Positions 60,001 to 64,000 of a stretch of 64,000 nucleotides of DNA are shown here, piece after piece (within the stretch, counting starts at the first letter, position 1; each line of letters begins with the position of its first letter). Below the pieces are notes generated by a model. It did no database searches. It saw nothing but the letters and a program-made list of their open reading frames with translations, and was not told the DNA's origin. Both the position numbers and the translations under genes were made by a program. Source of the DNA: Prunella strophiata (lineage: Eukaryota > Chordata > Aves > Passeriformes > Prunellidae); the NCBI GenBank assembly GCA_036583965.1, contig JAZBQD010000025.1:14033145-14097144 (forward strand). Direction: 5' to 3'.

Positions 60001-62768
60001 TGAGGATAAGGAGTAAAACCAGTCATGCCAAGAGTCACCAGAACATGCACGTATTCTATGATACAGATATTTTTCTGCCAGAGGACAGAACAACACCAAG
60101 ATGCCAAGTGGGAAAACTCAGCCTTTGATTCTACAGGACAGAGCCCAACCTGGCTATTAATCCATGCAGTCTAAAGAGAAGTGCTGTAAATTTCAGGCAG
60201 ATAAGCCCATAATTACTTGTAATAGATATACAGTACAGGATCCTATAAAAGGCTAAATAGGATTTTCATGCTTGGGGACAGTAAACTAAGGGGGAAAAAA
60301 ATTTAATTCCTCTACTTCCCTCTTTCCCATCAATCCCATTTTAGGTCAAAATATTTGGCTCCAGAACAGAGATCCTGAGTTCAGCAGAAACACTGTGTCC
60401 TTGGACACAAAGGTAATACTGAAGATCTGTTGGTAGAAATTTTCATTGCGAGCAGTCACCAGATGAATCCTCTGAAGGCCAAATTACCTCAAACCCCAAG
60501 TTACTCAGAGATATGAAAAACCCTGAGGAGTCTCAGATTGTACTGGCAAAATCTAAAATAAATTGGAGAGTCAGTAAGGGGTTGAACCCTGGTAAATAAT
60601 TTAGATGATGTTTAGGTATTCATTAACCTATATGGCTACCACAACCAACCAACCTCTCCCACCATACAGCTGTATGGAAGAGTAATTTTCATTGTAGACA
60701 GGAAATGGAAACAAGAGGGAAAAGTAATATTTACTTGATCCAGAAGAAAGCAAAATTTTGCATTCTGGTTCTCATTTTAGCTGCCATTCTATGTAATACC
60801 ATGTTCCCTAGTGAATGACCCATGGAGCACAACCCTCAGCACAGAGACACTGCATTTTGATAATCAGGACTCTGGTAGAAGTAACACTTCCTTCACATTT
60901 TCCCCCTCAAGTAATTAAATATGTAATGTGCATTACAAATGTGTGATCTAAACTTAGCAACAGTAATGGCTCTTAATATAGGCAACAATAACTGTTTTAT
61001 TGAAATATTACTAGGGGCACGTGGTTAGATAAAAAAGTCATGAAAACAAGCCTTCTGAGACATTAACAGCATTATCCAGGCTTTCTTAAATCCTTACCCA
61101 CTATGGAAACTGAATCACTCAAAGAGATACACAGGCTTCCAGCTTCCACCCAAGAGAAAACACACACATTGCAGAGTCCAGACTTTTCCCTCTCCAGATG
61201 AGAAATCAATTTGATCTCATTTGCCAAAGAACTACAAATAAATAAACTCAGCTATCTCCCTCTCCTGAATAAGCAGCATTACAAAAAACATCCTTTTTTC
61301 CCCCAAAGGACAATCCACAGTATTTTAAATGCTGGGATTACCATGGAAATTAAGGCTTATGTATATTTACACTCTGTGGACACACTCACAATAACTTTTG
61401 AACTCACTGATCACTTTCAAGAGAATTTAAAAACAAAGACAGAAGCTGATTAAGATCCTATCAGCTTAATTAAAAAAAAAAAAAGACATATTAAAGAGCA
61501 GCTCTATGGACTTGCATGTAGTACTCTGGAATCACACAGTCTAGGAGAAAGATGCCCTTACACTACTGCAAGCCAAGGAATAGCAAGGTTAAATAGCACA
61601 AAAGTTGTGGCACTCTGCAATTCAAAAGGCTTCAGAGGCTGCTGTGACAGCACAGATTGATTCAGCAGCTAATAAGAATTCCAGCTTGTTAGAGGATGAT
61701 ATTCCACCAGAAAAATTAGGACAAAACCCCCCCTGTCTTCTTTCAGTGCTGGAAGTGTGGAGATGGCAGAAGGCCCACAGGTGATGCCAATGTTTGGGAA
61801 GCAGGGAAAGGCTTCTGGCCACCCCACTGAGGAGAGCCCAGCCCTCCACCCCCCCTCAGGTTCTCCTGGGAAAAACCACTGATTGTCTGAGACTGCAAGC
61901 TTGGCTTGGAGCTCACTTGGACAAGTTCAGCACCTCCAGCCCACGGCTCTGGGCTGAGCTTTGGCAGCAGCATCAGTCACTACACAGCAAAAGTTCAGCC
62001 CTTGTGTTAGAACAGTTTTAGACTATTTGGCCTCAGCTTTTCTACACTTCACAACTCAACAGGATCCTGTTCTGAGTATTTCCCAACACCAGGAATCTGT
62101 TTTTGAAGGAGTTTTTTTGTCTGTTTGTTCATTGGTTTTATATGAAGGCATGACATTATCTGTCAAACAAGAAGATGGAGGCAGAGAGTATTAAATTTCC
62201 ACTCTGGAGAGACCCAAGTGCAAATGCTGTCCCTTCTGTGGCAGATACTGCAGGAAATAAAGTCAACTAAAATAAATACAGCCCTGGAACAAACACATTA
62301 GGCCACTTCTACGTGAAACAATGTCTACTGCAATTTACTTTTCTTAACTGATGCTTCAGGCTTTGAGGAGCCCATGACAGAAGTTACAAGTGTGAAGTGA
62401 GCTCTGTAATTCACATTCTAAATGCTATAAAGACAAGTGGCTCTGTGTGCCCCAGTGTCACTTGAGTTTATGTACCTGAGGAGGGAAGGCTCAAACAAGC
62501 ACAAGTTAAGCAGCCCCAGATCTTTCTGAGCAGCCCCAGTGACATCCCAATGCCCCAGAAGGCACCAAAACCATCAAACAGCAGCTCACCTGCAGGATTC
62601 CTGTCTCAGGTAGTGCTGTTTAATGACACAGCACTCATGTCTTCTAGATGAGAACCCCTCCAGCTAATTAAAATTTATTTTAAGCACAGATCCCTAATGC
62701 TATTTAAAGTATGAATGCCCACCACTTTAACCTGACCACTCCAGTGAACATGTTAAACCATTTTTGAG

Positions 62769-62952
62769 AATTTTAAATTCCTAAACTCTAAAGATTTGAT
62801 CAATAAGCTAGAAAGAAGATAATACCAACAATTAAGATGCAAAAAGAAAGTAGTATTTGAGACAGAATTGTCTATTAGAACAGCTGGCAATTGTTCAACC
62901 AAAATCCTTCAGCAACTCTGTCTCATCACCTCAGACAACAAGCTATGAGCTG
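62769..62952 (+). repeat. Unidentified ~180-bp repeat, copy B (CREBBP intron 5)
   Basis: This is the direct-orientation partner of 59304-59486, 3.46 kb away. It runs from AATTTTAAATTCCTAAACTC to CAAGCTATGAGCTG. Sequence outside these limits does not align. Confidence 0.85.
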
Positions 62953-64000
62953 ATTTAAATTTAGCCACGCTGGTTTAAATGTTTGATTTTGCTTCCAAAT
63001 TCTTTAACTGAGACTTGTTCTGTCCTGTTCCTCACTCTGCTCATCTCACAGTGGCTGGAGCAAAATTTGTGCTGGTGCCCTTGACTCACCTCAGGACAAG
63101 CCTGTCCTGCACTCAGAATTAGGCAGGTACAAGAAGGTAAATGCACACAATCACTTAATTAAAGGCTGTATCTTGAATCAAATCATGGGGTAAAGATTTT
63201 ATGAGGAACTTGAAGAAGAAGAGTCAGTTTTAAACTTGACTGCCAATGCTATTTTAATTTTTATTTAAGTTAAGCATTAAATCATAAGCCTTCAGTACAG
63301 CATTGGATCAGTCAATCAGTGGAACTCCTTAATCCATGGACTATCACCCACCCTGTGGCTCCATGGGATAACTGATGGGTCACCATTACATGATTTCCAG
63401 CAAGTGAAAAAACAAGAGACATGTTTTGTTTGTAGATCTTACAGTTACTGACAGTGAGACTTGAACAAGCTGGATTTCATTTTGTTTTCACAGGAAAAAG
63501 ACTCCACTGAAGAAGCTGCTGCCTCCTCCTCCTGGACATATTTCCCTGTGTATGGATGCACTCACTCCTTCCTTCTCTGCAAAGCTCCCAAAAGCTCCAC
63601 ATCCAGGTTCCCTTCCATGTTCTGCCTGTACTGAATAACCTGCTACATCAGCCAGCTAGATCATGGTCCCTGCTTCCATCTCCCTCAGATTCCTGCTCAT
63701 CAGATTCCTGCTCATTCATCCCTGACTTCACATACACCAGAATTTCTGGTGTTTTCTGTAAAATCACACTTTTAGGTTAAGATAAGTTATCTCAATTTTC
63801 ATCTTTCTTAATCCAGCTTTGTCCTTGCTGCATTTTATCTAAAATTTTCCTACAAGGAAAGTTACAGAGGAGATTAGCTCCAAGTTCACAACTCCACTCA
63901 TATAAGTGTGGATCCCAGGGGTTTTCCAGGGTTCCCTGATCCTGGAATGATGCACACCAAGTGCTGCATGGGGATGGCCCAGGACATTACAAATGGGAGC

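Overview
The window is vertebrate nuclear DNA, and I infer a bird. The genes are intron-rich with GT-AG introns. Three degraded CR1 LINE tails of avian type are present, as is a solo retroviral LTR of a kind common in songbirds. Introns are compact: 26 exons of CREBBP fit in about 39 kb, whereas the human gene spans roughly 150 kb. Two conserved protein-coding genes explain the coding content. Both lie on the minus strand, head to tail, in the same CREBBP-TRAP1 order as human 16p13.3.

Positions 940-16255 (minus) hold the first eight coding exons of TRAP1, the mitochondrial HSP90 chaperone. Together they encode 297 residues: a transit peptide and most of the Bergerat-fold ATPase domain. The rest of the gene lies beyond the left edge. 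Its start codon sits in a CpG island (about 15.88-16.42 kb) that carries two perfect cAMP-response elements. A 48-bp GC-rich minisatellite lies just upstream.

Positions 16.26-19.2 kb are intergenic, with a second CpG-rich patch near 16.9-17.1 kb.

Positions about 19.2-60 kb (minus) hold the 3' part of CREBBP (CBP), the lysine acetyltransferase and transcriptional coactivator. By the human 31-exon scheme these are exons 6-31. All 26 exons join in frame to 2,014 residues ending in the family C-terminus. They encode the KIX domain, bromodomain, RING/PHD region, acetyltransferase domain with its lysine-rich autoinhibitory loop, ZZ and TAZ2 fingers, NCBD and Q-rich tail. The 3' UTR runs on towards about 19.2 kb. 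TAZ1 and the N-terminus lie beyond the right edge, and 60-64 kb is intron 5.

I found no new multi-gene system. The most interesting structure is a 15-copy 27-bp minisatellite in CREBBP intron 30. It appears to have grown out of the exon 30 splice-donor junction itself: the real junction matches the repeat at 23 of 27 positions, and the intron flank recurs at the far end of the array. Other points of interest are an unidentified ~180-bp repeat present twice in introns 5 and 6, a duplicated block in intron 25, a solo LTR with perfect 6-bp target duplications, a CR1 tail abutting the TRAP1 exon 3 acceptor, a NAGNAG acceptor at CREBBP exon 14, and a weak donor at exon 12.
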